This document shows positions 25,329 through 34,039 of a stretch of DNA of 64,000 bases, piece after piece. Origin of the DNA: Desertibacillus haloalkaliphilus (GTDB lineage Bacteria > Bacillota > Bacilli > Bacillales > KJ1-10-99); the NCBI RefSeq assembly GCF_019039105.1, contig NZ_JAHPIV010000006.1, positions 175,581 to 239,580 on the forward strand. Reading direction: 5' to 3'. The first letter of the stretch is position 1. Each line of letters starts with the position of its first letter. The translations under genes were made by a program, and so were the position numbers. The notes beneath the pieces were generated by a model, which worked only from the letters and a program-made list of their open reading frames with translations, searched no databases and was not told the DNA's origin.

Positions 25329-26792
25329 TTATTGCCCTTGACCTAGTGAATAGCCTCTTTCTCCGTTAAATGTGTAGAGGTTTTCAATTTTAATCCAGTT
25401 TAAATTTGCTTCCTCTATTCGCTGCAATAAATGGCGGATATCTTGATTTGTTAATTGATGACCTTCTGCTGATTGAAAGCGGCACCGCCAATGATCCGTT
25501 GTAAATGTTTCAGGAAAACCACCAGGATATACTTTTACCCCACGGTTTGTAACGACCACTAGTCTACATTCTGGACCTGCGATTGTCTCTAATTTTTGCC
25601 CAAGTTCTTCAGACGTTAACGTATTATTTAATAAAAAGACATCTACCCCATCTAATTCTTGAACGACGTCTGGCTTTGCACGTTCTTTAGCTAATAGGGG
25701 CATTTGATGTTGCACTTTGTCATCATCTTGACCTGTTGTACTGTATGTAACAGGCTCAAATGTGGACGGTTCTTGACCCAAACGTTCAATGACAGCTTCG
25801 GTAAATTCCTGAGAACCAACAGCCGTCCCGCCTTTAGCAATATCTTTTGTAAATACACCATCTTCAATTGTTTTCAGCCAGGCATTATGAACACGAGTCG
25901 CTACTTGAGGTTGTCCGATGTGCACGAGCATCATAATTGCCCCATGTAAAAGCCCGGATGGGTTCGCTATCCCTTGGCCGGCAATGTCTGGCGCACTTCC
26001 ATGGATCGCTTCAAACATCGCACACTGGTCACCGATATTTGCAGATCCAGCCAGCCCAACACTACCTGTAATTTGCGCAGCTACATCAGAAGCGATGTCT
26101 CCGTATAGGTTCGGCATCACAACCACATCAAAATCTTGTGGAGTATCAGCAATTTTTGCGATGCCAATATCGATAATCCAGTGATCAGCTTCGATTTCAG
26201 GATATTCTTTAGCCACTTCGTCAAACACCTTGTGGAACAGACCATCCGTTAATTTCATAATGTTGTCTTTCGTAAAACAAGTCACCTTATTACGATTGTT
26301 CTTCTTTGCATATTCAAACGCATAACGGATAATTTTTTCACTGCCAGGTCGCGTAATAAGTTTTAAACACTGAACAACTTCTGGTGTTTGTTGATGCTCA
26401 ATCCCTGCATATAAATCTTCTTCATTCTCTCTGACGATGACAAGATCGACATTTGAATGTCTCGTTTTAATGAAAGGATGATAAGAGACATTTGGTCGAA
26501 TATTAGCATATAAGCCTAACGTTTTTCTGATTGTTACATTTAAACTTTTATAGCCACCACCTTGTGGAGTCGTGATCGGTGCTTTTAAAAATACTTTCGT
26601 ACGACGTAGGGATTCCCAAGCGTCATCACTAATACCGGCCGATTGCCCCGCTAAATATACCTTTTCTCCAATATCAATAAATTCAGGTTCAATCATGGCT
26701 CCAGCGTGTTCTAATATTTTTAACGTTGCATCCATAATTTCTGGACCAATCCCGTCTCCTCTTGCGACTGTAATCGGTTGTTTATTTGTCAT
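25329..26792 (-). CDS. Isocitrate dehydrogenase, long (Thermus/Rickettsia) type
   Basis: The enzyme oxidatively decarboxylates isocitrate to 2-oxoglutarate. The N-terminal 340 residues form the beta-decarboxylating dehydrogenase fold: SLNVTIRKTLGLYANIRP (substrate Ser and Arg residues), RENEEDLYAGIEH, the catalytic Lys in TKDNIMKLTDGLF, metal Asps in NLYGDIASDVAAQ, and the cofactor loop AIHGSAPDIAGQGIANP. An extra C-terminal domain of about 130 residues is typical of the Thermus/Rickettsia group and absent from the standard 420-residue Bacillus Icd. Cofactor specificity is not clear to me. The second of two adjacent ATGs (26792) has better spacing from AAAGGAGG. It is monocistronic. Confidence 0.88.
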   Translation of the reverse strand: MTNKQPITVARGDGIGPEIMDATLKILEHAGAMIEPEFIDIGEKVYLAGQSAGISDDAWESLRRTKVFLKAPITTPQGGGYKSLNVTIRKTLGLYANIRPNVSYHPFIKTRHSNVDLVIVRENEEDLYAGIEHQQTPEVVQCLKLITRPGSEKIIRYAFEYAKKNNRNKVTCFTKDNIMKLTDGLFHKVFDEVAKEYPEIEADHWIIDIGIAKIADTPQDFDVVVMPNLYGDIASDVAAQITGSVGLAGSANIGDQCAMFEAIHGSAPDIAGQGIANPSGLLHGAIMMLVHIGQPQVATRVHNAWLKTIEDGVFTKDIAKGGTAVGSQEFTEAVIERLGQEPSTFEPVTYSTTGQDDDKVQHQMPLLAKERAKPDVVQELDGVDVFLLNNTLTSEELGQKLETIAGPECRLVVVTNRGVKVYPGGFPETFTTDHWRCRFQSAEGHQLTNQDIRHLLQRIEEANLNWIKIENLYTFNGERGYSLGQGQ

Positions 26793-26806
26793 CATAAACC
26801 TCCTTT

Positions 26807-26818
26807 AACCCTAGGGTT
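26807..26818 (-). promoter_or_regulatory. Palindrome upstream of the isocitrate dehydrogenase gene
   Basis: AACCCTAGGGTT is a perfect 12-bp palindrome immediately before the AAAGGAGG ribosome binding site. It could be an operator or a leader hairpin. No protein can be assigned to it. Confidence 0.4.
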
Positions 26819-27079
26819 TCCTGAGGGGTCTGACCCCACTCATGGACATTTTCACCAATTATGTCGTTATCCAGTGGACAAACGCATCTTGAAAACCACT
26901 ACATCAAATTTTATTTTCTAGAAAGGTTTATGATTAATTTTCGACTCTAGGAAAGCTTATGATTTAAAAAACACAAAAACAATAAATATTCGATCGATCA
27001 TCAATTAAAATAAAGCAATTTTTGTCATTTAAACCTGGTTGCAATTTTTCACCTATTTTCATCTAAAATATTGATATAC
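26819..27079. other. Gene-free stretch with a GGGGTCTGACCCC palindrome
   Basis: No gene is seen here. A GGGGTC-T-GACCCC palindrome lies at 26825-26837, and a similar word, GAGGGTCTGACCCAC, at 27762-27776. The remainder is AT-rich and should include the promoter of the dehydrogenase gene, which I cannot place. Confidence 0.4.
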
Positions 27080-27123
27080 CAAAAAAATAGCATACCTTTT
27101 CGTTTACGATTGGGTATGCTATC
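27080..27123 (-). terminator. Terminator after the His/Gly-rich gene
   Basis: ATAGCATACC pairs with GGTATGCTAT around a 16-nt loop. On the minus strand TTTTTTTGG follows. It lies about 135 bp beyond the repeat-protein gene. Confidence 0.75.
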
Positions 27124-27258
27124 TCATATGCTATTTGTAATGTTTTTCCACGTTACCTGAACTTCTTAAGATTAAAATAGATCCTCAAAACTCCGATCCA
27201 GTTAACGCTAAAAAAATAATGCTTATTATTAATCTCTTATTTTAAAGTACCTATTTCT

Positions 27259-27528
27259 TCAGCCTCCGTGGTGGTAGCGCCATCCACCGTGATGATGTCC
27301 TCCGTGATGGCCCCATCCACCGTGATGATGTCCTCCATGGTGTCCCCATCCGCCGTGATGATGTCCTCCGTGGTGGCCCCATCCGCCGTGATGATGTCCT
27401 CCGTGGTGATGGCCCCATCCGCCATGATGATGTCCTCCGTGGTGATGGCCCCATCCGCCATGATGATGACCCCATCCTGGATTCCAACCCCATTGCATCG
27501 GAAACTGACGATCATAATTATCAAACAT
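27259..27528 (-). CDS. His/Gly/Trp-rich low-complexity repeat protein
   Basis: The 89-residue protein opens with MFDNYDRQFPMQWGWNPGWG. The rest consists of repeats built from HHHGGWGHHGG, ending WRYHHGG; about 40% of residues are histidine. The DNA repeats with it, so other frames are open but encode unnatural Ser/Arg- or Ile/Thr-rich chains. The ATG at 27528 follows AAGGGAG at 8 nt. Such proteins can bind nickel, zinc or copper, and some are spore-coat components in Bacillus; neither role is shown here. There is no signal peptide. It is a single-gene unit. Function is unknown. Confidence 0.7.
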   Translation of the reverse strand: MFDNYDRQFPMQWGWNPGWGHHHGGWGHHHGGHHHGGWGHHHGGHHHGGWGHHGGHHHGGWGHHGGHHHGGWGHHGGHHHGGWRYHHGG

Positions 27529-27537
27529 ATAATACAC

Positions 27538-27840
27538 TCCCTTGTATAGTTTTATTAAAATAGGGTTTTCACCCCTTATTTTTTCATCCTATGAAAATGC
27601 CCTTTTATTGATTGGGTGAATACCTATAGGCTCTAACGATGTACAAAATTACTCGTTTTCCTTTGTTAAATGACGCTTTAAACCATAAGACTTTCAACCA
27701 TTGTTATGACCGTTACGTGATGAAAATTTGATCTAATATCGCATTCCCTAGTTTGAAGTAGAGGGTCTGACCCACTAGCGTTGCATCTATTCGAAAATAA
27801 AACAAAAATGTAATAAAAAGTATTTACTAAGCAGAAAAAA
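27538..27840. other. Gene-free stretch
   Basis: No gene is supported. It contains the upstream region of the repeat-protein gene and one GAGGGTCTGACCCAC word near 27763. Nothing else of note is seen. Confidence 0.4.
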
Positions 27841-27898
27841 ACTCCTTTGTAGAAGACTTGTTTTGTTCCCTAAACAAACAAGTCTTCTACAAAGGAGT
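27841..27898. repeat. Perfect 23-bp inverted repeat before the IS4-like fragment
   Basis: ACTCCTTTGTAGAAGACTTG with three further bases (27841-27863) is exactly complementary to 27876-27898, leaving a 12-nt loop. It lies just before the transposase-like start codon, and its right end doubles as the ribosome binding site AAAGGAG. Such a hairpin would sequester the start signal, as many IS elements do to limit transposase synthesis. Confidence 0.75.
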
Positions 27899-27905
27899 TT
27901 TCACA

Positions 27906-28078
27906 ATGAATAAGAAAAGTATAGGTCAAGAAATGGTCATTCGTCAATGTCTTTTCCTTCTTCCAACTATAGAATTTTCTTACCCTCTAATGGATTATGG
28001 AAAGTATAAGCTTTTTACAGAAGCTATGCTTCGTATCTTTGTCGCAGCTCAATTAGATGGATGGGCGTCTTATGCATT
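27906..28078 (+). pseudogene. N-terminal fragment of an IS4-family-like transposase
   Basis: The frame MNKKSIGQEMVIRQCLFLL...YPLMDYGKYKLFTEAMLRIFVAAQLDGWASYAF resembles the N-terminus of transposases from Bacillus IS4-type elements. Similarity stops at about codon 57. Downstream codons run through the terminator and 3' end of the tmRNA gene on the opposite strand and are not protein-like. All catalytic DDE residues are missing, so this is a remnant. Its break point lies about 20 bp from the tmRNA terminator. Confidence 0.75.
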
Positions 28079-28095
28079 CCGTCCTTTTTCCAAAA

Positions 28096-28127
28096 CAAAA
28101 AAACCACCAAAATATGTATTTGGTGGA
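28096..28127 (-). terminator. tmRNA gene terminator
   Basis: On the minus strand CCACCAAA, which includes the tmRNA 3' CCA, pairs with TTTTGGTGG around TACATA and is followed by TTTTTTTG. The tmRNA precursor therefore ends just past its CCA. Confidence 0.82.
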
Positions 28128-28137
28128 GACGGTGGGA

Positions 28138-28424
28138 CATGTTATTCCAAGCTTTCGCAATGGCACTGACTATATCTTGAACTTAAAATGAAACAATATC
28201 AATTTTAAGTCCCTTGGCGTATTATGCAGAATATAGATTTGTCTTTCTGACATGATCCTGCATCCTAGTACTACCGTCAAAGGCAGCCTATAAGTCGATA
28301 CACGGCTGTTGGATTGCTCCACATACCGCTCGGTATTACCTTATCACCATAGAAGGTGACTTAGACTTCACCGATAAAGCCAAGTTTTCACTTGTGTGTT
28401 GCCACACAAGGCGACTATTTCCTA
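28138..28424 (-). ncRNA. Group I intron in the T-loop of tmRNA
   Basis: This 287-nt insertion interrupts the T-loop after T59. Group I features: P1 pairs exon CGAU plus intron UA (28428-28423) with UAGUCG (28417-28412), giving a U-G wobble at the 5' splice site. Intron GGA in the P1 loop can pair with exon-2 UCC (P10). The last intron base is G (28138). P2 is CUUGUGUG/CACACAAG with a GCAA loop (28410-28391). P3 is CUUGGC (28384-28379) with GCCAAG (28218-28213). P6 is CUGCC/GGUAG, P7.1 AUGCAG/CUGCAU, P8 ACUUAAAAU/AUUUUAAGU. AAGAUAUAGUC (28178-28168) matches the conserved P7 3' segment. P4/P5 and the 5' half of P7 are less clear to me. There is no homing endonuclease frame. Confidence 0.88.
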
Positions 28425-28643
28425 ATCGAACCCACGTCCAGAAATAACGGCACTTAAGCTTCTACGAGCGTAGTCACTGTATTAGCGTTTCGCAATCACT
28501 TCGGCCCAGAGACAGGCTTCCGTGATGCTAGTCTGATTGGTCTCTTCCTTCGTCCCCAGACGGAGGACAACCGGCGTAGCCCACTTAGAGTGAGTCCCTT
28601 ACCCTACCACATGGGCGATGGAGGGAGGAACCGCAGAGTGCTA

Positions 28644-28679
28644 TTAGGCAGCTACTGCGAAGTTTTCTTGTTTGTTGCC
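28644..28679 (-). other. tmRNA proteolysis tag reading frame
   Basis: The internal frame begins at a GGC resume codon and encodes GNKQENFAVAA before TAA TAG. With the alanine carried by tmRNA, the tag is A-GNKQENFAVAA. It has the normal hydrophobic end for ClpXP-type proteases, here AVAA rather than the common ALAA. Confidence 0.9.
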
Positions 28680-28918
28680 AGTTATTGGCTTGTGGCGTTT
28701 TTACGAGGCCGACCCCCTCGGCTCGCAACTTAAGCTCGAACTATCCCTGTCGAATCCAAAACGTCCCCTTGTATAAGATGTCGTTCAATCAATTAGAACA
28801 ACGATCATAAGAAGATGTCTGGTGTAAGTTGCTTGTTATTAAGTTATCAACGACCTGACAATAGTTATTATAGCATAACGAACAACCAAAGATCAAATTC
28901 CAATTATTAGGTGATAAT

Positions 28919-29386
28919 CTATCCTTTTTGACGCTCACGAAATGCTCTTTCTACTTCACGCTTCGCATCCTTACGCTTTAAGGCTTCACGTTTGTCGTGC
29001 TTCTTCTTCCCTTTCCCTAGTCCGATTAAGACTTTGGCAAAACCGTTTTTGATATAGACCTTTAGCGGTACAAGGGAGTATCCTTTTTCTTTCGTTGCGC
29101 CAATCAGCTTGCTAATTTCTTTTTTATGAAGAAGCAGCTTTCGTGTTCGCAGTGGATCATGGTTATACCGGTTCCCTTGCTCATACGTACTAATGTGAGC
29201 ATTGTGTAAATAAACCTCGCCATTATGAATCCGCGCGAATGAGTCTTTTAACTGAATGCGAGCAGCACGAATTGATTTAATTTCGGTTCCTTGTAAAACA
29301 ATCCCTGCTTCAAACGTCTCTTCAATAAAATAATCATGCCTTGCTTTTTTATTTTGTGCTATGACTCTACCTGAGTTTCCTGCCAT
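28919..29386 (-). CDS. smpB: SsrA-binding protein SmpB
   Basis: SmpB binds the tRNA-like part of tmRNA and carries it into the empty A site of stalled ribosomes, where its C-terminal tail reads the mRNA channel. The 155-residue protein has the OB-fold motifs [66 protein letters not shown] and [28 protein letters not shown], then a basic helical tail ending AFRERQKG. It lies between rnr and ssrA in the usual Bacillus order. Identification is certain. Confidence 0.98.
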   Translation of the reverse strand: MAGNSGRVIAQNKKARHDYFIEETFEAGIVLQGTEIKSIRAARIQLKDSFARIHNGEVYLHNAHISTYEQGNRYNHDPLRTRKLLLHKKEISKLIGATKEKGYSLVPLKVYIKNGFAKVLIGLGKGKKKHDKREALKRKDAKREVERAFRERQKG

Positions 29387-29478
29387 TAGAAACGCACCCT
29401 TCTACAATGGTCTCATCCATTAATCATAGCAATTGTAAGAGCTAACGTCAAACATAAGGTGGGACGTAGGGTGAGTCC

Positions 29479-29605
29479 GTTCCGTGACGTGAATAGTGAA
29501 TCCATGGTCTTTGGTAAGCCAAAATCAGGCTTCCCACGACCACTGCTTCACATTCACTACACCGACTGCCGTCGGTGCAAACAGTTTAACAACTGTTTAC
29601 GGAAC
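29479..29605 (-). repeat. Structured element, copy E (smpB-rnr gap)
   Basis: Read on the minus strand it folds as follows: outer stem GTTCCGT/ACGGAAC; hairpin AAACAGTT/AACTGTTT; hairpin CCGAC-GGCA-GTCGG; and a long arm with GTGAA/TTCAC, TGGTC/GACCA and GGAAGCC/GGCTTACC. The same plan, with different but complementary bases, is found in the four copies between yvcI and trxB. The 29387-29710 gap holds no gene. Confidence 0.75.
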
Positions 29606-29710
29606 TCCCCCACTTTTTTGAATATCGGAATTCTTGAGCGAATGCTCGCACTGAAACTACGCCCCACAGACCAGAATAGAGACCAACCACCTCCGATTGG
29701 CCTCAAACCG

Positions 29711-32032
29711 TTATTTTTTCTTCTTACCTTTTTTACGCTTAGAGCGTGGTGCATTTTCATAAAATGGCTTTTTCTTTTTCTTCTTCTTTTTCTTTGGTGC
29801 CCCTTCACCTGTTTGCTGGGCGCCTTCAACAGGCTTTTTCGGCTTACGCTTACCGCCTTGAATGACTTTTGGTCTCGCCTTTTTCTCACGCGGCTTGCGT
29901 TCTTTCATGCCGACCACTTCAAAGTCAATCGATGCCTCATCGACATTAACATTAACGACGCGAATTTCGATCTCGTCACCAATGCGGAAGACGTTGCCGG
30001 TACGCTCACCAATCATCGCATATTGACGCTCATCATAATGATAGTAATCATCGGTTAAATAACTCACATGAACGAGCCCTTCAATCGTATTATCTAGCTC
30101 AACGAAAATCCCGAAGTTCGTAACACCGCTAATTAAGCCTTCAAATGTCTCACCAATCTTATCTTCCATATACTGAGCTTTTTTCACTTCATCCGTTTCA
30201 CGCTCGGCATCAACGGCACGACGCTCCATTTCGGAGGCATGCTTTGTGATCTCTGGAAGTCGTTCTTTCCACTTCTCTTGCTCGGTTTCATCGACTTTGC
30301 CTTCAATTAGATAGCGGCGAATTAAGCGATGAACGATCAAGTCAGGGTAACGACGAATCGGTGATGTGAAGTGTGTGTAAAATTCGGTAGAAAGCCCGAA
30401 GTGACCAACGCTATTTGGATCATATTTCGCTTGTTGCATCGAACGGAGCATGACTGTACTGATCACCGTCTCTTCAGGCTCACCGCGAACTTCCTCTAAC
30501 AACTCTTGTAGCGCACGTGGGTGAACCGTGTTCGCACTGCCACGGACCACATAGCCGAAGTTTGTTATAAACTCAAGAAATTTTGCTAGCTTTTCTGAAT
30601 CAGGATCCTCATGAATTCGATATACAAACGGTACCTTCATCCAATGGAAATGTTCCGCAATCGTTTCGTTTGCTGCAAGCATAAATTCCTCAATTAAACG
30701 TTCCGCAATGCTTCGTTCACGAATGACGACATCCGTCGGCTTGCCCTCTTCATCTACAAGCACTTTTGCTTCTTTAAAGTCAAAATCAATCGCACCACGT
30801 TCAAATCGTTTCTTACGCAAGATTTCCGCTAACTCGCCCATTTGCTTGAAAAATGGGATTAAATCTTCATAGCGCTTTAAAACCTCTTCATCTTCACCTT
30901 CTAATATTTTACGAACGTCACTGTAAGTCATTCTCTCATTCGTGCGGATGACACTTTGGAAAATATCATGTCCGACAACTTGTCCGGCTGGAGTAATTTC
31001 CATTTCACAAGAAAGTGTAAGTCGATCGACTTGCGGGTTCAAACTACAAATGCCGTTTGAGAGACGATGTGGAATCATCGGAATGACTCGGTCAACAAGA
31101 TAAACACTTGTCGCCCGTTCAAGCGCCTCTTCATCAATCGGCGAACCTTCCTCAACGTAATAACTAACGTCAGCAATGTGAACACCAAGTTTATAGTTAC
31201 CGTTGTCTAACTTTTCAACAGCTACCGCATCATCCAAGTCTTTCGCATCGGCACCATCAATCGTCACAATCGTTTCTTCACGTAAATCGCGGCGATTTTC
31301 TAGTTCTGCCGGATCAATTTCATCAGGGACTTCGTTGGCTTGGTCAATAACTTCCTTAGGGAATTCTTGCGGGATTCCATGTTTGTAGATAATCGATAAA
31401 ATATCAATTCCCGGGTCATTTTTATGACCTAAAATCTCCACGACTTTCCCTTCCGCACTCATTCGCCCTTCTGGGTACTTCGTAATTTCAATGACGACTT
31501 TATGGCCATCAACCGCGCCACCTTCAGCACCTTTCGGGATAAAAATATCATTGGCGATGCGCTTATCATCAGCGATCACAAAGCCGTAACTGTCGCTATC
31601 CACATATGTACCGACAGTTTGCTTCACGCCGCGCTCGATGATGCGCACGACAGTTCCTTCTGGCCGCGCCCCTGATGATTTCGGTTGAAGACGGACAAGT
31701 ACAATATCACCATTCATCGCGCCAGCAAGCTCAGATTGTGAGACGTAAATATCTCTTTCTCCTTCAAGCTCTGGAAGAATGAAGGCAAATCCTTTAGCAT
31801 TGCCTTGTACTTTCCCCTTCACTAAATTCATTTTTTCAGGTACACCGTAACGGTTGCTACGTGTTCGTACGATGAGACCCTCGTCCTCCATATGGTTTAA
31901 CACCTTTACAAAATCTTTGAACTCACTTGAATCGGTGATCTGAAATGCCTCTTCTAGCTCTGTCACCGTTAGTGGTTTATAGGCTTCTTCTCTCATGAAG
32001 GACAGTACTTTGTCTATTCGTTCCTGGTCCAT
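29711..32032 (-). CDS. rnr: Ribonuclease R
   Basis: RNase R is a processive 3'-5' exoribonuclease that degrades structured RNA and, with tmRNA, defective mRNAs. The 773-residue protein has an N-terminal helix-turn-helix, two cold-shock domains (about 60-210), the RNB catalytic domain with the metal-binding Asp cluster [14 protein letters not shown] and [14 protein letters not shown], an S1 domain ([29 protein letters not shown]) and a very Lys-rich tail with a run of nine lysines. It lies upstream of smpB with the structured element between. RNase R normally helps process tmRNA in some bacteria, which fits the linkage. Identification is certain. Confidence 0.97.
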   Translation of the reverse strand: MDQERIDKVLSFMREEAYKPLTVTELEEAFQITDSSEFKDFVKVLNHMEDEGLIVRTRSNRYGVPEKMNLVKGKVQGNAKGFAFILPELEGERDIYVSQSELAGAMNGDIVLVRLQPKSSGARPEGTVVRIIERGVKQTVGTYVDSDSYGFVIADDKRIANDIFIPKGAEGGAVDGHKVVIEITKYPEGRMSAEGKVVEILGHKNDPGIDILSIIYKHGIPQEFPKEVIDQANEVPDEIDPAELENRRDLREETIVTIDGADAKDLDDAVAVEKLDNGNYKLGVHIADVSYYVEEGSPIDEEALERATSVYLVDRVIPMIPHRLSNGICSLNPQVDRLTLSCEMEITPAGQVVGHDIFQSVIRTNERMTYSDVRKILEGEDEEVLKRYEDLIPFFKQMGELAEILRKKRFERGAIDFDFKEAKVLVDEEGKPTDVVIRERSIAERLIEEFMLAANETIAEHFHWMKVPFVYRIHEDPDSEKLAKFLEFITNFGYVVRGSANTVHPRALQELLEEVRGEPEETVISTVMLRSMQQAKYDPNSVGHFGLSTEFYTHFTSPIRRYPDLIVHRLIRRYLIEGKVDETEQEKWKERLPEITKHASEMERRAVDAERETDEVKKAQYMEDKIGETFEGLISGVTNFGIFVELDNTIEGLVHVSYLTDDYYHYDERQYAMIGERTGNVFRIGDEIEIRVVNVNVDEASIDFEVVGMKERKPREKKARPKVIQGGKRKPKKPVEGAQQTGEGAPKKKKKKKKKPFYENAPRSKRKKGKKKK

Positions 32033-32059
32033 GTCTTTCGCTCCTTCCTAAACTATGTT

Positions 32060-32806
32060 TTAGGATGACCAATCTAATCCTTCTAAAAATTGATAAACAT
32101 CCTCATGCAGCTCTTCTTTTTCTTTGTCGAGCGTAATTACATGGGTTGAATGTTCATACCATTTGATTTCTTTGTCATCACTTTCAACGTTTTCATAAAT
32201 AATGTTCGCGCTTTCTGTATCAATCATCTCATCATGACGTGCTTGCACAACAAATGTTGGGCTGTAAATATGATCGAGATGGTTACGAACATCGGTGATT
32301 AGCTCTTGTAACGCCTGCAATGTATTCATTGGCGTTTTCTCAAATTCTTTCATTTCAGCATTTATTTGTTGTTCATCTTTTTGTTCGTGTTTTTTATATT
32401 CTCTTGCATAAGCAAGGACACCTTTATACATGACTTCCTCGCTTTTTATGGTCGCAGGCGCACACATCGGTACAACACCCTTTACAGGTAAAGTGTAACC
32501 GATTTTAAGTGAAAATACTCCCCCGAGCGACAAGCCACAAACGGCGATTTCATCATAACCTTGCTCTTTTAAAAACTCATACCCTTCCTGTACATCGTGC
32601 CACCAGTCTTCAGGTCCGGTATGGACAAGCTCCTCTGGTGGTACACCATGTCCTTTGTATAACGGCGCATGACACGTATAGCCTTTCTTTTGTAAAAAGC
32701 GGCCAAGCATGCGAACATCGGCTGTTGTTCCCGTAAAGCCGTGTAAAAGTAAGACCGCACGCTTGCCTCCTTCAAATGTAAATGGTTTTGGTGCTGCAGC
32801 TTTCAT
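32060..32806 (-). CDS. est: Carboxylesterase of the Est30/YvaK type
   Basis: This alpha/beta hydrolase cleaves short-chain carboxylic esters. The 248-residue protein has the oxyanion loop [10 protein letters not shown], nucleophile Ser93 in GLSLGG, acid in ARHDEMID and catalytic His in HSTHVITLD, the layout of the Geobacillus Est30 enzyme. It is encoded next to rnr, as in B. subtilis (secG-yvaK-rnr). No signal peptide is present, so it is cytoplasmic. The physiological substrate is not known. It is 27 nt upstream of rnr and probably co-transcribed with it. Confidence 0.93.
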   Translation of the reverse strand: MKAAAPKPFTFEGGKRAVLLLHGFTGTTADVRMLGRFLQKKGYTCHAPLYKGHGVPPEELVHTGPEDWWHDVQEGYEFLKEQGYDEIAVCGLSLGGVFSLKIGYTLPVKGVVPMCAPATIKSEEVMYKGVLAYAREYKKHEQKDEQQINAEMKEFEKTPMNTLQALQELITDVRNHLDHIYSPTFVVQARHDEMIDTESANIIYENVESDDKEIKWYEHSTHVITLDKEKEELHEDVYQFLEGLDWSS

Positions 32807-32827
32807 TTGTACTCACTTCCTTATGAT

Positions 32828-33526
32828 TCAACTAAAAGTGGATTCTAAAAATTGTTCAATTTCTTCGATCAACTGGTCTTTTTCAAAATCATGACAGACC
32901 ATATGCTTTGATTTCCTTAAAAAGACGAGCCGCTTCTTTTTCGACGAAATCGTCGTATATAAGTAGTCGGCACTCTTTTTTGGGATGATCCCATCCTGTT
33001 CACCTTGAATGATCAAGGTTGGTACGGTTACCTTTTTTAAATACGGGCGAATTCGTTTGACCGCCTGCATAAACTGAAAAACGGCTGTCATTGGGGTATC
33101 AGCAACCTTCTTGCTATAGCGCTGATAGAGGACATCATCCTGCAATTTGCCTTGCAGACGGAGTCGTACCGCTTGCTTTAAGTCTTGCAACAGCTGCTGT
33201 GGATTCATATAGTAAGCTGCTGCACTTAAGAGCACTAGCTTGTCTATCGGGTACTTGGCAGCGATATAGGAGGCGAGCATTCCCCCCATCGAAAAACCGA
33301 TCACATAAACGGTCGAGCATCGCTTTAACAGTTCTTCGGCTGCCACCTCAGCCGCATAGACCCATTGTTTATATGTAACATCCTTTAGGTTGCCGTCCGG
33401 TCCGTGCCCAGGTAATGTTGGTGTATAAACAAGCCAGTTCTGCTTCTGTTTTTGAAAATAATCAGCAACTGGTTCGACTTCCCACGGTTCACCTGTGAAC
33501 CCATGGAGACATAAGCAGCCTATCAT
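32828..33526 (-). CDS. Alpha/beta hydrolase, Est30-related
   Basis: The 232-residue protein is a second alpha/beta hydrolase with CLHGFTGEPWEVEP at the oxyanion hole, nucleophile Ser in GFSMGG (about residue 79), acid in GEQDGIIP and His in SKHMVCHD. It shares the general plan of the neighbouring carboxylesterase and may be an old duplicate, but it has a different lid region rich in Gln, Leu and basic residues. The ATG at 33526 follows AGGTGAGG; an upstream GTG lies within that site. It probably acts on a short acyl ester or lipid-like substrate; the true one is unknown. Confidence 0.85.
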   Translation of the reverse strand: MIGCLCLHGFTGEPWEVEPVADYFQKQKQNWLVYTPTLPGHGPDGNLKDVTYKQWVYAAEVAAEELLKRCSTVYVIGFSMGGMLASYIAAKYPIDKLVLLSAAAYYMNPQQLLQDLKQAVRLRLQGKLQDDVLYQRYSKKVADTPMTAVFQFMQAVKRIRPYLKKVTVPTLIIQGEQDGIIPKKSADYLYTTISSKKKRLVFLRKSKHMVCHDFEKDQLIEEIEQFLESTFS

Positions 33527-33673
33527 TTTCCTCACCTAATTCCTATGCTATCTACTAGTTTACCCGTTTCTAGAAAAGATAAGCCTCTTTTGCAATGGTG
33601 AATTATCAACGTCCACGCCTCTATTTCCCTCATATTGACTGGAATGTTTATCCATCGCAATCGTACATAAGAA

Positions 33674-33704
33674 AAGCAGCAAGTTATTAAAACCTGCTGC
33701 TTTT
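33674..33704 (-). terminator. Terminator after secG
   Basis: AAAGCAGCA pairs with TGCTGCTTT around a 13-nt loop and is followed on the minus strand by TTTC. It separates secG from the hydrolase genes, which in many relatives are read from the same transcript. Confidence 0.75.
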
Positions 33705-33727
33705 TAAGCTCATATTTACCAACTGGT

Positions 33728-33958
33728 TTATAAAAAGAAGGCAACGGTAATCGACAGTACGAAAAAGAGTACGGCTAGAATAACCGTCAACTTACCTAAA
33801 AGAGCGTCAATTCCACGAGCTTTTTGTTTTCCGATTAATTGTTCAGCTCCACCAGAAATCGCTCCTGATAAACCAGCACTACGTCCTGATTGTAGCAAGA
33901 CAACAACAATTAATGAGATTGAAACGATAACTAAAAGGACAAATGCCAACGTTTCCAC
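33728..33958 (-). CDS. secG: Preprotein translocase subunit SecG
   Basis: SecG is the small two-helix partner of SecYE that helps SecA move proteins across the membrane. The 76-residue protein has helices at about 3-22 and 53-74, with the conserved cytoplasmic loop [38 protein letters not shown] between. It is followed by a terminator. Gene context (next to est and rnr) matches Bacillus. Identification is secure. Confidence 0.96.
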   Translation of the reverse strand: METLAFVLLVIVSISLIVVVLLQSGRSAGLSGAISGGAEQLIGKQKARGIDALLGKLTVILAVLFFVLSITVAFFL

Positions 33959-34039
33959 GTCCTACACCTCCAAAGTGACAGTTCACACTAGTATTAATGT
34001 ACCACAATCGGTGTATTCTCGCAACAAGCAGTGCTCGCA

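Larger units (their letters stand above)
28121..28768 (-). ncRNA. ssrA: Transfer-messenger RNA gene, split by an intervening sequence
   Basis: tmRNA frees stalled ribosomes and tags the unfinished protein. The 5' end GGGGACGTTTTGGATTCGACAGGG (first G at 28768) and the 3' end CGTCTCCACCA (28131-28121, CCA encoded) form a 7-bp acceptor stem with the alanine-specifying G3-U pair. The T-arm is not continuous: GTGGGTTCGAT ends at 28425 and TCCCAC resumes at 28137. Joining these restores a normal 5-bp stem with the loop TTCGATT. The mature RNA would be about 361 nt, close to other Bacillus tmRNAs. smpB lies upstream on the same strand. Identity is certain; the split is described under the intron. 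Confidence 0.97.

Noticed and set aside
27237..27524. Alternative frames of the His-rich region (Ile/Thr/Asp-rich and Ser/Arg-rich)
   Set aside because: They exist because the DNA repeats have units divisible by three. The His/Gly/Trp frame has the ribosome binding site and a natural non-repeat N-terminus.
27858..28169. Intact 103-residue gene
   Set aside because: Only the first part resembles a transposase. The rest is read through the tmRNA terminator and 3' end on the other strand.
29459..30058. 199-residue plus-strand frame overlapping rnr
   Set aside because: It is antisense to the RNase R Lys-rich tail and the structured element, with no start signal.
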